A stretch of 64,000 bases of DNA from Micromonospora narathiwatensis (GCF_900089605.1 NZ_LT594324.1:372001-436000); one strand, 5' to 3'; counted from the stretch's first letter, positions 1 to 8,892 are shown. The notes: a model not told the origin generated them from the letters alone. Translations and numbers: made by a program.

Positions 1-1
1 C

Positions 2-1621
2 CGGCAGGAGCAGTCGCTGGCGGCGCTGCGCAGCGCCGCCGACGAGGCGAACAGCACGATCGACGTGGCGAAGTCGGCCGCCGCGGCGGCCCGTACGGAG
101 GCGGCTGCCGCGAAGGCGGAGGCGAAGGCCGCCCGTGCCGAGGCCCGGCGGGTTCTCGACGACGCCCGAACCGAGGCCGACACCGTGCTGGAGCGGGCGC
201 ACAAGCAGGCCGAGGCGGACGCCGAGCAGCTCCGCGCCACGGCCCGGCGTAGCGGTGAGCGGGAGGTGGCGGTGCTCGCCGCGACCACCCGCGAGCAGGC
301 CGCCGAGGTCGAGCGGCGGGCCGCCCGGATGGACGAGCGAGAGCGGCTGCACACCGAGGAGGTCGAGCGGCTAGCCGAGCGGGAACGGCAGCTCACCGCA
401 GCCAGCGCCGCCCTGGCCGCTCGGGAGACCGCCCTGGTCGAACGGGAACAGGACCTCGCGCGGGCCGAGCAGCAGCGCCGCCGGGAGCTGGAACGGGTGG
501 CCGGCCTGACGGCCGAGGCGGCTCGGGTCGAGCTGGTCGAGTCGATCGAGAGCCAGGCCAAGCGGGAGGCCGCCCTGCTGGTCCGGGACATCGAGTCCGA
601 CGCGCGCAGCACCGCCGAGCAGCGGGCCCGGCACATCGTCGTCGACGCCATCCAGCGGGTCGCCAGCGAGCAGACCGCGGAGAGCGTGGTGAGCGTCCTG
701 CACCTGCCGGGTGACGAGATGAAGGGGCGGATCATTGGCCGGGAGGGGCGCAACATCCGGGCCTTCGAGTCGGTCACCGGGGTCAACCTGATCATCGACG
801 ACACCCCCGAGGCGGTGCTGCTCTCCTGCTTCGACCCGGTACGCCGGGAGGTCGGCCGGCTCACCCTGGAGAAGCTGGTGCTGGACGGCCGGATCCACCC
901 GCACCGGATCGAGGAGGTCTACGACCTGGCCCGGCACGAGGTCGAGGAGCTTTGCCACCGGGCCGCCGAGGACGCCCTGGTCGAGGTCGGCATCACCGAG
1001 ATCCACCCGGAGCTGGTCACCCTGCTCGGTCGGCTGCGCTACCGGACGTCGTACGGGCAGAACGTGCTCAAGCACCTGGTGGAGACCGCCCACATCGCCG
1101 GGATCATGGCCGCCGAGCTGCGGCTGGACGTGCCGACGATCAAGCGCAGCGCGTTCCTGCACGACATCGGCAAGGCGCTCACCCACGAGGTGGAGGGGAG
1201 CCACGCCATCATCGGCGCCGACCTGGCCCGCAAGTACGGCGAGAGCGAGGACGTGGTGCACGCCATCGAGGCGCACCACAACGAGGTGCCGCCGCAGACC
1301 ATCGAGGCGGTCCTCACCCAGGCCTCGGACGCCTGCTCCGGCGGTCGGCCGGGGGCCCGGCGGGAGAGCCTGGAGGCGTACGTCAAGCGGCTGGAGCGGA
1401 TCGAGGAGATCGCGGCCGGCAAGCTCGGTGTGGAGAAGGTCTTCGCCATGCAGGCCGGCCGGGAGATCCGGGTCATGGTCAAGCCGGAGGACGTCGACGA
1501 CATCGGCGCGGCAGTCCTCGCGCGGGACGTGGCCAAGCAGATCGAGGAGGAGCTGACCTACCCGGGCCAGATCCGGGTGACAGTGGTCCGCGAGTCCCGG
1601 GTGACCGAGATCGCCCGCTGA
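2..1621 (+). CDS. rny: Ribonuclease Y, 5'-partial
   Basis: Endoribonuclease that starts mRNA decay. The reading frame is open to the left edge of the window, so the start lies outside; the GTG at 65 is internal or at best an alternative start. Numbering from that GTG, residues 1-200 are a long charged Ala/Glu/Arg coiled coil, a KH RNA-binding domain follows (GRIIGREGRNIR at about 221-232), then an HD phosphohydrolase domain with His343 and the FLHDIGKA motif near 364-371. The N-terminal membrane anchor typical of the family is not in the window, consistent with truncation by the edge. In related genomes this gene follows recA and recX. It ends before a strong hairpin shared with the convergent glu operon. 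Confidence 0.95.
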   Translation, partial: RQEQSLAALRSAADEANSTIDVAKSAAAAARTEAAAAKAEAKAARAEARRVLDDARTEADTVLERAHKQAEADAEQLRATARRSGEREVAVLAATTREQAAEVERRAARMDERERLHTEEVERLAERERQLTAASAALAARETALVEREQDLARAEQQRRRELERVAGLTAEAARVELVESIESQAKREAALLVRDIESDARSTAEQRARHIVVDAIQRVASEQTAESVVSVLHLPGDEMKGRIIGREGRNIRAFESVTGVNLIIDDTPEAVLLSCFDPVRREVGRLTLEKLVLDGRIHPHRIEEVYDLARHEVEELCHRAAEDALVEVGITEIHPELVTLLGRLRYRTSYGQNVLKHLVETAHIAGIMAAELRLDVPTIKRSAFLHDIGKALTHEVEGSHAIIGADLARKYGESEDVVHAIEAHHNEVPPQTIEAVLTQASDACSGGRPGARRESLEAYVKRLERIEEIAAGKLGVEKVFAMQAGREIRVMVKPEDVDDIGAAVLARDVAKQIEEELTYPGQIRVTVVRESRVTEIAR

Positions 1622-1679
1622 CCCGCGTCCCGGCCGGCGCCGCGTTCGAGTCGCGTCGGGAACGCGGACGGAAACGACT

Positions 1680-1712
1680 GACGCCGTGCCACCGGGATGG
1701 TGGCACGGCGTC
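1680..1712. terminator. Bidirectional terminator hairpin between rny and gluD
   Basis: A perfect 14-bp stem (1680-1693 with 1699-1712) closes a 5-nt loop. It lies between two converging genes and can serve both. No T-run follows, which is usual for actinobacterial terminators. Confidence 0.8.
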
Positions 1713-1728
1713 GTCGGAGGGTCCGATT

Positions 1729-2616
1729 TCAGCCCTGTGGCTCGACGACGGCGGCTCCATCGGCCGGGGTCGAGCCCGGCGCGGCGGTCTGCTTCACGAC
1801 CCGGAACGCCCGCCGACGGCTACGCCGGTCCAGCCAGCCCGCCAGCGCGGTGAGCAGCGAGTTGAGCACGATGTAGATGGCGGCCACCACGATGGCGGCG
1901 GCGACCACGTTGCCGTGGTTGGCCGCGAGGTCGTTCACACCGCGTTGGAGCAGTTCGGGGAAGGCCACGATGTAGCCGAGCGCGGTGTCCTTGAGCAGCA
2001 CCACGAGTTGGCTGACGATCACCGGCAGCATGGCCCGGGCGGCCTGTGGCACCAGGATCAGCCGCATGACCTGGTTCTTGCGCATACCCACCGCGTATGC
2101 CGCCTCGGCCTGCCCGCCGGGGATGGCCCGGATGCCGGCGCGGAACGCCTCGGCCAGCACCGACCCGTTGTAGAGGGTGAGACCGACGACGACCGCCCAG
2201 AACGCCGGGACCGGCCCCTGGATGAGGAACGGCACGCCGTAGAAGATGAAGAAGATCATCAAGAGTAGCGGCACGGCGCGGAAGAACTCCACCACCACGC
2301 CGGACGGAAGCCGGAGCCACCAGTGGTCGGAGAGTCGGCCGACGGCGAAGATGATGCCGAAGGCGAGCGAGAGCACCATGCCGGTGGCTGCGGCGAGCAG
2401 CGTTTGCTGAAGACCGGGCAGGATGAACTGGGTCCAGGTGGCCGGCTCGGTGAACGGCGTCCAGAGCCTGCCCTCCCACTGGCCGGCCTGGTCGAACTTG
2501 GCGTAGACCCACCAGAGCAGAGCGACGAGGCCCACGCCGAAGACGACGCTGAGCACCACGTTGCGGACGCGGGCCCGTGGCCCCGGGTGGTCGTAGAGAA
2601 CGGTGCTGGTGCTCAT
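1729..2616 (-). CDS. gluD: Glutamate-type amino acid ABC transporter permease (GluD-like)
   Basis: Inner-membrane permease of a polar amino acid importer, 295 aa. It has several hydrophobic segments and the cytoplasmic EAA loop (around EAAYAVGMRKNQ) that contacts the ATPase. It is the last gene of a minus-strand gluA-gluB-gluC-gluD operon. Its ATG overlaps the gluC stop by one base, so the two permeases are probably translationally coupled. The C-terminal tail after the last membrane segment is basic and then Ala/Pro-rich. Family assignment is firm. Glutamate as substrate is inferred from operon structure and similarity to the Corynebacterium system; another polar amino acid is possible. Confidence 0.9.
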   Translation of the reverse strand: MSTSTVLYDHPGPRARVRNVVLSVVFGVGLVALLWWVYAKFDQAGQWEGRLWTPFTEPATWTQFILPGLQQTLLAAATGMVLSLAFGIIFAVGRLSDHWWLRLPSGVVVEFFRAVPLLLMIFFIFYGVPFLIQGPVPAFWAVVVGLTLYNGSVLAEAFRAGIRAIPGGQAEAAYAVGMRKNQVMRLILVPQAARAMLPVIVSQLVVLLKDTALGYIVAFPELLQRGVNDLAANHGNVVAAAIVVAAIYIVLNSLLTALAGWLDRRSRRRAFRVVKQTAAPGSTPADGAAVVEPQG

Positions 2617-3290
2617 CAGCGCTTCACCGCCAGTCGGTTGGCCAGCCAGCCGAAGAAGTATCCGGTGGGAACGAGGATCGCGGCGAAGGTGCCGGCGAAG
2701 ACCAGGAAGATCGGGATCACCGCGTCACCGTTGTCGTTGATCAGCTGCTTCATCACGCTGGATGCTTCGATCAGGCCGATGGTGCCGACGATCGTGGCGT
2801 TCTTGCACAGCGCGATGAGCACGCTGCCCAGCGGGGCCACCACGGCCCGCCCGGCCTGCGGCAGGATCACGATCCGCAGGGTCTGGAAGAAGGTCAGCCC
2901 GATCGCCCGGGCCGCCTCCGCCTGCCCGCCCGGAACGGTGTTGATGCCGGAACGGACGGCCTCGCAGACGAACGCGGCGGTGTAGACCGACAGGCCGACC
3001 ACGCCGAGCCAGAAGTTGTTCAGGTTCAGGTCGTCGGCGAGGCTCATGCTCAGCGTCGCGTAGAGGCCGAAGTAGCAGAAGAAGATGATCAGCGTGAGCG
3101 GTGTGTTGCGGAAGATGTTCACCCACGCCGCGCCGAACCACCGCAGCACCGGCACCGGGGAGACCCGGAACGCGGCGAGCAGCACGCCGAGCACCAGCGC
3201 GAGAACCGCCGACGCGCCGGTCAGCTTGAGGATCCAGAGAAAGCCCGACAGGTACGCGTCGAGGTTGGTCGGATCACTGAATACGTGCAT
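2616..3290 (-). CDS. gluC: Glutamate-type amino acid ABC transporter permease (GluC-like)
   Basis: Partner permease of GluD, 224 aa, with about five hydrophobic segments and an EAA loop (EAARAIGLTFFQTLR). I chose the ATG at 3290, protein start MHVFSDPTNLDAYL, because a GGGAG ribosome-binding site lies just upstream. The frame is open to 3341, but those extra codons run through the terminator-like palindrome at 3329-3362. The gene follows gluB after this hairpin, so it is probably transcribed by partial read-through from gluAB. Confidence 0.9.
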   Translation of the reverse strand: MHVFSDPTNLDAYLSGFLWILKLTGASAVLALVLGVLLAAFRVSPVPVLRWFGAAWVNIFRNTPLTLIIFFCYFGLYATLSMSLADDLNLNNFWLGVVGLSVYTAAFVCEAVRSGINTVPGGQAEAARAIGLTFFQTLRIVILPQAGRAVVAPLGSVLIALCKNATIVGTIGLIEASSVMKQLINDNGDAVIPIFLVFAGTFAAILVPTGYFFGWLANRLAVKR

Positions 3291-3328
3291 GCGTCGACTC
3301 CCGGGGACGTCGTCGGCGTCGCGGCAGG

Positions 3329-3362
3329 CCGGGGCCGGCATCCGTACGGATGCCGGCCCCGG
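3329..3362 (-). terminator. Intra-operon attenuating hairpin between gluB and gluC
   Basis: A perfectly self-complementary 34-nt palindrome lies six bases beyond the gluB stop codon and before gluC. A strong hairpin directly after the binding-protein gene usually lets a cell make more soluble receptor than permease from one operon, by partial termination or by protecting the upstream mRNA. The structure is seen in the sequence; its role is inferred. Confidence 0.75.
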
Positions 3363-3368
3363 AACCTG

Positions 3369-4235
3369 TCAGACGCTGCCGCAGTTGGTCAGCTTGGTGG
3401 TGTCCAGCTCAGGGGCGGCCGTGCCGCTCTTGCCGAGGGTGGCGTCCCAGGCGGCCTTGTACGAGCCGTCACCGGCGGCCGTCTTGAGGATCTCGTTGAT
3501 CTTCTCGCAGCCGTCCTTGTCGTCCTTCTTCAGACCGATGCCGTACGGCTCGGTGGAGAAGGGCTTGCCGACGACCTTGAACTTGCCGGCGTACTGGTCC
3601 TGGGCGGCGTAGCCGGCCAGGATGATGTCGTCGGTGCTCACCGCGTCGACCTGGCCGCCCTCAAGGGCCGTGATGCACTTCGAGTACGCGTCGAACTGCT
3701 GGAGCGACGCCTTCGGGTAGTCGGTCTGGATCCGCTTGGCCGGGGTCGAACCCTGCGCCGAGCAGACCTTCTTCCCGTCCAGCCCCTCCGGGCCGGTGAT
3801 GGTGGAGTCCGCCTTGACCAGCAGATCCTGGCCGGCGACGTAGTACGGCCCGGCGAAGTTGATCTTCTGCTTGCGCTCGTCGTTGATCGTGTAGGTCGCC
3901 ACGACCAGGTCGACGGTGCCCTGCTGGATGAAGGGCTCACGGTTGGCGGAGACGGTGGTCTTCCACTCGATGTTGTTCGCGTCGACGCCGAGGCCCTTGG
4001 CCACGATCTTGGCGATCTCGATGTCGAAGCCCTCGTACTGGCTACCCGTCTGCAGGCCCAGGCCCGGCTGGTCGGCCTTCACGCCGATGACCAGCTTCTT
4101 CTGGTTCTGCGCCTTGCCGATGATGCCCTTGGCGCTGCTGCCGCCGGAGCCGCTGTCCCCGTCGCCGCCGCAGGCGCTCATGCCGAACGCCAGGGTGGCC
4201 GCTGCGGCGACTGCCGCCACGCGCTTGTAACGCAT
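3369..4235 (-). CDS. gluB: Glutamate-type substrate-binding lipoprotein (GluB-like)
   Basis: Extracytoplasmic receptor of the importer, 288 aa. The N-terminus MRYKRVAAV followed by a hydrophobic stretch ends in a GMSAC lipobox, so it should be lipid-anchored outside the membrane, followed by a Gly/Ser-rich spacer. The mature part is a type 3 periplasmic binding domain with the family pattern NREPFIQQGTVDLVVATYTI and a late Lys/Asp-rich segment. Two ATGs lie 6 nt apart. I prefer the one at 4235 because the AAGGAG site is 6 nt before it, while it directly abuts the ATG at 4241. The gene sits 56 bp after gluA. Confidence 0.92.
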   Translation of the reverse strand: MRYKRVAAVAAAATLAFGMSACGGDGDSGSGGSSAKGIIGKAQNQKKLVIGVKADQPGLGLQTGSQYEGFDIEIAKIVAKGLGVDANNIEWKTTVSANREPFIQQGTVDLVVATYTINDERKQKINFAGPYYVAGQDLLVKADSTITGPEGLDGKKVCSAQGSTPAKRIQTDYPKASLQQFDAYSKCITALEGGQVDAVSTDDIILAGYAAQDQYAGKFKVVGKPFSTEPYGIGLKKDDKDGCEKINEILKTAAGDGSYKAAWDATLGKSGTAAPELDTTKLTNCGSV

Positions 4236-4291
4236 TCTCATCTCCTTCTTCGACGGAGCCGCCGGGGGACGGCGCACTCCACTACGGACGC

Positions 4292-5038
4292 TCAGTGCGT
4301 GAGGATCTTGGACAGGAAGTCCTTGGCCCGCTCGCTGCGCGGGTTCGCGAAGAACTCGGCCGGCGGGGCGTCCTCGACGAGCCTGCCGTCCGCCATGAAG
4401 ATCACCCGGTTCGCCGCGTGCCGGGCGAAGCCCATCTCGTGGGTGACCACGACCATCGTCATGCCGTCGCGGGCCAGCGAGGTCATCACGTCCAGCACCT
4501 CGCCGACCATCTCCGGGTCCAGCGCGCTGGTCGGCTCGTCGAAGAGCATCGCCTTGGGCTGCATGGCCAGCGCGCGGGCGATCGCCGCCCGCTGCTGCTG
4601 GCCGCCGGAGAGCTGTGCCGGGTACTTGTCCGCCTGGTTGGCGATGCCGACCCGGTCGAGCAGGGCCAGGCCGCGTTCGCGGGCGGAGGCCAGCTTCTCC
4701 TTGCGGACCTTCAACGGGCCGAGGGTGACGTTCTCCAGAATGGTCTTGTGCGCGAAGAGGTTGAACGACTGGAAGACCATGCCGACCTCGCTGCGCAGCT
4801 TCGCCAGCGCCCTGCCCTCCGCGGGCAGCGGGGTGCCGTCGAAGGTGATGGTGCCCGAGTCGATGGGCTCCAGCCGGTTGATCGTCCGGCAGAGCGTCGA
4901 CTTGCCGGAACCCGAAGGACCGATCACCACGACCACCTCGCCCCGGCCGACGGAGAGCGAGACGTCGTCCAGCACGTGCAGGGGGCCGAACCACTTGTTG
5001 ACCCCGTCCAGCACGATGAGCGGTTCGCCCGTCGTCAC
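4292..5038 (-). CDS. gluA: Glutamate-type ABC transporter ATP-binding protein (GluA-like)
   Basis: ATPase that drives the importer, 248 aa, first gene of the operon. It has Walker [10 protein letters not shown], a Q-loop in MVFQSFNLF, the signature LSGGQQQR and Walker [12 protein letters not shown] followed by the H-loop [10 protein letters not shown] chose the GTG at 5038 ([18 protein letters not shown]), which gives the usual family length; the frame is open further upstream to 5155 but that stretch covers the promoter. A promoter-like pair and a GTCAC/GTAAC direct repeat lie just upstream in the interval shared with selD. Confidence 0.92.
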   Translation of the reverse strand: MTTGEPLIVLDGVNKWFGPLHVLDDVSLSVGRGEVVVVIGPSGSGKSTLCRTINRLEPIDSGTITFDGTPLPAEGRALAKLRSEVGMVFQSFNLFAHKTILENVTLGPLKVRKEKLASARERGLALLDRVGIANQADKYPAQLSGGQQQRAAIARALAMQPKAMLFDEPTSALDPEMVGEVLDVMTSLARDGMTMVVVTHEMGFARHAANRVIFMADGRLVEDAPPAEFFANPRSERAKDFLSKILTH

Positions 5039-5098
5039 GTCGTCCACCGTCCCTTGTCGTCCGTGGCGGAAACCGGGGCGGTCGTCCCCGGTTGGGCA

Positions 5099-5129
5099 AC
5101 TGTAGGCGGCGCGATGTGTCGGGATGCAA
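5099..5129 (-). promoter_or_regulatory. Candidate gluA promoter
   Basis: On the minus strand a TTGCAT -35 (5124-5129) is followed after 19 nt by a TACAGT -10 (5099-5104), about 60 bp before the gluA start. The spacing is slightly long, so this is only a candidate. Confidence 0.4.
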
Positions 5130-5137
5130 CTCGAATG

Positions 5138-5153
5138 GTCACGGAGCGGTAAC
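5138..5153. promoter_or_regulatory. GTCAC-N6-GTAAC direct repeat, MtrA-like site
   Basis: GTCAC (5138-5142) and GTAAC (5149-5153) form an 11-bp-period direct repeat typical of OmpR-family response regulators, and close to the GTNAC repeats I recall for actinobacterial MtrA. It lies just upstream of the candidate gluA -35 and about 90 bp before selD. An almost identical site occurs at 6333-6348. Confidence 0.45.
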
Positions 5154-5244
5154 ACCGGCTGCCAGTGTGCTGGGGAGTCCGAATTCCGTCACTGACCGGC
5201 CAGTTCGAGTGGCGGCGCAGGCAGCCCAGGGCGATCATGTGGGG

Positions 5245-6234
5245 ATGACCGAGCCGCTCAGGCTGACCGATTACGCCCGCGGCGGCGGTTGCGCCTGCAA
5301 GATTCCCCCGGGCGAACTGGAGGCCATGGTCGCCGGCCTCGGCCCGGCCACCGGCGTCGCGGACCTGCTGGTCGGGTTGGACCACGGCGACGACGCCGCG
5401 GTGGTCCGGCTGGACGAGCGCACCGGCCTGGTCAGCACCGCCGACTTCTTCACCCCCGTGGTGGACGACGCGTACGACTGGGGCCGGATCGCCGCCGCCA
5501 ACGCGCTGTCCGACGTGTACGCCATGGGCGGCACCCCGCTCGTCGCGCTCAACCTGCTCTGCTGGCCCCGGGACGTACTCCCGTTGGAGCTGGCCCGGGA
5601 GGTGCTGCGCGGTGGTCAGGACGTGGCCCGGGAGGCCGGCTGCCACCTGGCCGGCGGGCACAGCGTGGACGACGACGGCCCGAAGTACGGCCTGGCCGTC
5701 ACCGGGGTCGTCCGACCGGAGGAGCTGATCACCCTGGACGCCGGCCGGGCCGGCCTGCCGCTGTCGCTGACCAAGCCGCTCGGGGTGGGGGTGCTGAACA
5801 CCCGGCACAAGCGGACCGGGGAACGGTTTCCGGAGGCGGTCGCCACGATGGCCCGGCTCAACCGGGACGCGGCCCGGGCGGCGGTGGCGGCGGGCGTCCG
5901 CTGCGGCACCGACGTGACCGGCTTCGGGCTGCTCGGGCACGCCTCGAAGCTGGCCCGGGCCAGCCGGCTCACGGTCGCGATCGACGCGGCGGCGGTGCCG
6001 TACCTGCCGGCGGCCCGGGCGGCGTTGCGCGACGGGTACGTCAGCGGCGGCACCCGCCGCAACCTGGACTGGGTGACCCCGTGGACCGACTTCGGTGGTC
6101 TCGACGAGGGGGAGCGGCTGCTGCTGGCCGACGCGCAGACCTCGGGCGGGCTGCTGGTCGCGGGCGAGGTGCCCGGCGGCACGGTGATCGGGGAGCTGCT
6201 GCCGGCCGGCGAGTACCTGATCCGGGTCCGCTGA
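5245..6234 (+). CDS. selD: Selenide, water dikinase
   Basis: Makes selenophosphate from selenide and ATP, the selenium donor for selenocysteine and selenouridine, 329 aa. The N-terminal motif RGGGCACKIPPGEL carries Cys16, Cys18 and Lys19, aligning with the catalytic Cys17/Lys20 region of Escherichia coli SelD, so this is a Cys-type rather than a Sec-containing enzyme. Later motifs such as DFFTPVVDDAYDWGRIAAAN, LAGGHS and GTDVTGFGLLGH fit the AIR-synthase-like fold. I chose the ATG at 5245 (GGGG just upstream); the longer open frame would start inside the intergenic region. It is divergent from gluA. No selA, selB or tRNA-Sec is in the window. Confidence 0.93.
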   Translation: MTEPLRLTDYARGGGCACKIPPGELEAMVAGLGPATGVADLLVGLDHGDDAAVVRLDERTGLVSTADFFTPVVDDAYDWGRIAAANALSDVYAMGGTPLVALNLLCWPRDVLPLELAREVLRGGQDVAREAGCHLAGGHSVDDDGPKYGLAVTGVVRPEELITLDAGRAGLPLSLTKPLGVGVLNTRHKRTGERFPEAVATMARLNRDAARAAVAAGVRCGTDVTGFGLLGHASKLARASRLTVAIDAAAVPYLPAARAALRDGYVSGGTRRNLDWVTPWTDFGGLDEGERLLLADAQTSGGLLVAGEVPGGTVIGELLPAGEYLIRVR

Positions 6235-6332
6235 ACCTCATGTCGTTGCCACCGGCGGGGCACCATACCCGATAAACTGTCATCTTCCCGCTACTCCGAG
6301 CAACGGCGCTGGAGGAAATTTTGCCCGGAATG

Positions 6333-6348
6333 GTCACAGACCGGTAAC
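6333..6348. promoter_or_regulatory. Second GTCAC-N6-GTAAC direct repeat, MtrA-like site
   Basis: GTCAC (6333-6337) and GTAAC (6344-6348) repeat with the same 6-nt gap as the site at 5138-5153, and the flanking bases (GAATG before the repeat) also match. It lies about 90 bp upstream of the unknown gene at 6437. Confidence 0.45.
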
Positions 6349-6436
6349 TTGCCCCCGGCTGAGGTCATATGCACCCCACCATCGTCAGTAAGGCCCGATC
6401 CGGAGGCCGGTGGGACGAGCACAGCGAGGAGGCGGC

Positions 6437-6916
6437 ATGACCGAGCTGTGGAACTGGAGAATCGACGGCGCGGCGCCCGTGGAGGTCTACCCGGCGCTGG
6501 CCGAGGCGCTCGGCCGGGTGGTGATGCCCCTCGCCGTCGCCGACCCGGTCCGACTTCCCGCGTACGCGGTGGTGTGCGACGTGTGGGAGGCGCCGGGGGT
6601 GTACGGCACCATGATCGACTGCTACGGGGTGCCCGAACGGCTGCGCGAACTGCCCAGCATCGCGGCGCTGGCCAAGCTGCTGGAGCGCAACTGCCTGATG
6701 CGCGACGACACCCTCGACGCCGGGCGGCACCTGCTGGTCGCCCCGGACGGCACGATCCGCCCGGTGCACTTCGACGTCGTCGAGACCGACGAGGGTGAGG
6801 TGCTCAGCGACCAGCGGCTCTGCACCGTGGCCCACCCCGGCTGTCGGGGTTGGTCGCAGTGCCACCGGTCGCAGTGGGGCCCCGACTCGGTCGCCCCGGC
6901 GCTCGCCGCCGCCTGA
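6437..6916 (+). CDS. Conserved-looking protein of unknown function
   Basis: Unrecognised 159-aa cytoplasmic protein. I chose the ATG at 6437 because a GCGAGGAGG site precedes it. No signal peptide or membrane segment is visible. The middle is mixed alpha/beta-like, with an alternating hydrophobic stretch [20 protein letters not shown]. The C-terminus holds a small Cys/His/Trp cluster ([19 protein letters not shown]) that could bind a metal, though this is only a suggestion. Codon use is like its neighbours. It is separated from selD by about 200 bp containing an MtrA-like repeat, so it probably has its own promoter. Confidence 0.75.
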   Translation: MTELWNWRIDGAAPVEVYPALAEALGRVVMPLAVADPVRLPAYAVVCDVWEAPGVYGTMIDCYGVPERLRELPSIAALAKLLERNCLMRDDTLDAGRHLLVAPDGTIRPVHFDVVETDEGEVLSDQRLCTVAHPGCRGWSQCHRSQWGPDSVAPALAAA

Positions 6917-6955
6917 CCGAGCCGCCGGGACGCCGCGGGTCGCCGGGATCCGGGG

Positions 6956-7183
6956 TCAGCCCCGGGCGGCCGGCTGCTGGCCCCGGACCACCAACTGGTC
7001 CAGGAGGGTCGCGGTGGCGGCGGCCACCGCGTCCACCGCCGCGTTGAACGCCTCGGCGTTGTGCGCGGCGGGGGTACGGAACCCGGAGATCTTCCGGACG
7101 TACTGCAGCGCGGCGGCCCGGATGTCCTCCTCGGTGACCACCGGCACGTACGGCTCACGCAGGGTCTTGATACTCCGGCACAC
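6956..7183 (-). CDS. DUF2277 family protein
   Basis: Small 75-aa protein of unknown function with the family N-terminus [11 protein letters not shown] and the core [25 protein letters not shown] start at 7183 is preceded by GAGGAGG at a good distance. It is transcribed divergently from miaB with about 50 bp between them. I recognise the family only by its sequence pattern; no biochemical role can be given. Confidence 0.85.
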   Translation of the reverse strand: MCRSIKTLREPYVPVVTEEDIRAAALQYVRKISGFRTPAAHNAEAFNAAVDAVAAATATLLDQLVVRGQQPAARG

Positions 7184-7235
7184 GGCTCCTCCTCATTCGG
7201 TCCGATCGGCTCGGCCCGGATACGCTGTTCCCGTC

Positions 7236-8735
7236 ATGACTACCGCAGCCGCGGGCAGCCCGCGCACCTACCAGGTGCGCACGTACGGCTGCCAGATGAA
7301 CGTGCACGACTCCGAGCGCATTTCCGGCCTGCTGGAACAGGCCGGGTACGTGCGTGCCGCCGAGGCCGACGAGCAACCCGACGTGGTGGTGTTCAACACC
7401 TGCGCCGTCCGGGAGAACGCCGACAACCGGCTCTACGGCAACCTGGGTCATCTGCGCCCCGTGAAGGACAGGCACCCCGGGATGCAGATCGCGGTCGGCG
7501 GCTGCCTGGCCCAGAAGGACCGGGGCGAGATCGTCCGCAAGGCCCCCTGGGTGGACGTGGTCTTCGGCACGCACAACATCGGCTCGCTGCCGGTGCTGCT
7601 GGAGCGGGCCCGGCACAACGCCGCCGCCGAGGTGGAGATCCTCGAATCCCTCGACGTCTTCCCCTCCACGCTGCCCACCCGCCGTGAGTCGACGTACGCC
7701 GGCTGGGTGTCGATCTCCGTCGGCTGCAACAACACCTGCACGTTCTGCATCGTGCCCTCCCTGCGCGGCAAGGAGAAGGACCGCCGCCCCGGCGACATCC
7801 TCTCCGAGGTGCGCGCCCTGGTCGACGAGGGCGTGCTGGAGGTGACCCTGCTCGGGCAGAACGTCAACTCCTACGGCGTGGAGTTCGGTGATCGCTACGC
7901 GTTCGGCAAGCTGCTGCGCGCCTGCGGCGACATCGACGGGCTGGAGCGGGTCCGGTTCACCAGCCCGCACCCGAAGGATTTCACCGACGACGTGATCGCC
8001 GCGATGGCCGAGACGCCCAACGTCTGCCACTCGCTGCACATGCCGTTGCAGTCCGGCTCCGACGAGGTGCTGCGGGCCATGCGGCGCTCGTACCGGTCGG
8101 AGAGATACCTGGGCATCATCGAAAAGGTCCGGGCGGCGATGCCGGACGCGGCGATCACCACGGACATCATCGTCGGTTTCCCGGGCGAGACCGAGGCCGA
8201 CTTCGAGCGGACCCTCGACGTGGTCCGTGCGGCCCGCTTCTCCTCCGCGTTCACCTTCCAGTACTCCAAGCGCCCCGGCACCCCGGCCGCGACCATGGAC
8301 GGCCAGCTTCCCAAGCAAATCGTGCAGGAGCGGTACGAGCGGCTGATCGCCACGGTGGAGGAGATCACCTGGGCGGAGAACAAGAAGCTCGTCGGCGAGA
8401 CCGTCGAGGTGCTGGTCGCGGTCGGCGAGGGGCGCAAGGACGAGCGCACCGGCCGGATGTCCGGCCGGTCCCGGGACGGCCGCCTCGTTCACTTCGATGC
8501 GGGGAGCCTGGCCGGGCAGATCCGCCCCGGCGACATCGTGCACACCACGGTCACCTACGCCGCCCCGCACCACCTCAACGCCGACGGGGAGCCGCTGTCG
8601 CACCGGCGTACCCGGGCCGGCGACGGGGCCGAGGCGGGGCGTGCCCCGCGTACCCCCGGGGTGCTGCTCGGACTCCCCACGATCGGTGCCCCGGCCGCGG
8701 CGCCCGCGCCGGCAACCGGCTGCGCCGCCCACTGA
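7236..8735 (+). CDS. miaB: tRNA-2-methylthio-N6-dimethylallyladenosine synthase MiaB
   Basis: Radical-SAM methylthiotransferase that converts i6A37 in tRNA to ms2i6A37, 499 aa. The N-terminal UPF0004 domain has its three Cys in [14 protein letters not shown] and GGCLAQK. The radical-SAM cluster is CNNTCTFC, and a TRAM RNA-binding domain follows, with a proline/alanine-rich tail at the C-terminus. The ATG at 7236 gives the typical start [26 protein letters not shown] -10-like hexamer lies 9 nt before the start and there is no clear Shine-Dalgarno site, so the mRNA may be leaderless or nearly so. Its substrate is made by MiaA, encoded 4.5 kb downstream. Confidence 0.96.
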   Translation: MTTAAAGSPRTYQVRTYGCQMNVHDSERISGLLEQAGYVRAAEADEQPDVVVFNTCAVRENADNRLYGNLGHLRPVKDRHPGMQIAVGGCLAQKDRGEIVRKAPWVDVVFGTHNIGSLPVLLERARHNAAAEVEILESLDVFPSTLPTRRESTYAGWVSISVGCNNTCTFCIVPSLRGKEKDRRPGDILSEVRALVDEGVLEVTLLGQNVNSYGVEFGDRYAFGKLLRACGDIDGLERVRFTSPHPKDFTDDVIAAMAETPNVCHSLHMPLQSGSDEVLRAMRRSYRSERYLGIIEKVRAAMPDAAITTDIIVGFPGETEADFERTLDVVRAARFSSAFTFQYSKRPGTPAATMDGQLPKQIVQERYERLIATVEEITWAENKKLVGETVEVLVAVGEGRKDERTGRMSGRSRDGRLVHFDAGSLAGQIRPGDIVHTTVTYAAPHHLNADGEPLSHRRTRAGDGAEAGRAPRTPGVLLGLPTIGAPAAAPAPATGCAAH

Positions 8736-8739
8736 CGCG

Positions 8740-8772
8740 GGTCGGGGCCCGCCACGCCGGCGGGCCCCGACC
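8740..8772 (+). terminator. miaB terminator
   Basis: A perfect 14-bp GC-rich stem (8740-8753 with 8759-8772) with a 5-nt loop lies a few bases after the miaB stop. Confidence 0.8.
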
Positions 8773-8781
8773 AACTCGCCG

Positions 8782-8892
8782 TCAGACCGTGATCCGCCCG
8801 GCGCCCGCGCCGCCCGTCACGACCGACTTGACGCTGCTCGCGCTGTCGACGGTGTACGAGTACGGGATGCCGGCCACGCTGCTGAGGCTCGA
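8782..8892 (-). pseudogene. C-terminal remnant of an unidentified gene
   Basis: On the minus strand a frame ending in TGA at 8782-8784 reads SSLSSVAGIPYSYTVDSAS and onward to GGAGAGRITV. About 36 consecutive codons have G or C in the third position and a normal protein composition, unlike the Arg/Pro-rich shadow frames of this genome. Upstream of 8892 the codon pattern is lost, the frame enters a terminator hairpin, and no start is visible. I read this as the tail of a gene whose front was deleted. The family is not recognised. Confidence 0.4.

Noticed and set aside
4242..5129. Possible fusion of the gluB binding protein with a long N-terminal extension
   Set aside because: The extension is the shifted frame of gluA. 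The GluB signal peptide with lipobox begins at 4235 behind a good ribosome-binding site.
5284..5304. Selenocysteine in SelD
   Set aside because: The catalytic position is encoded by TGC (Cys), not TGA.
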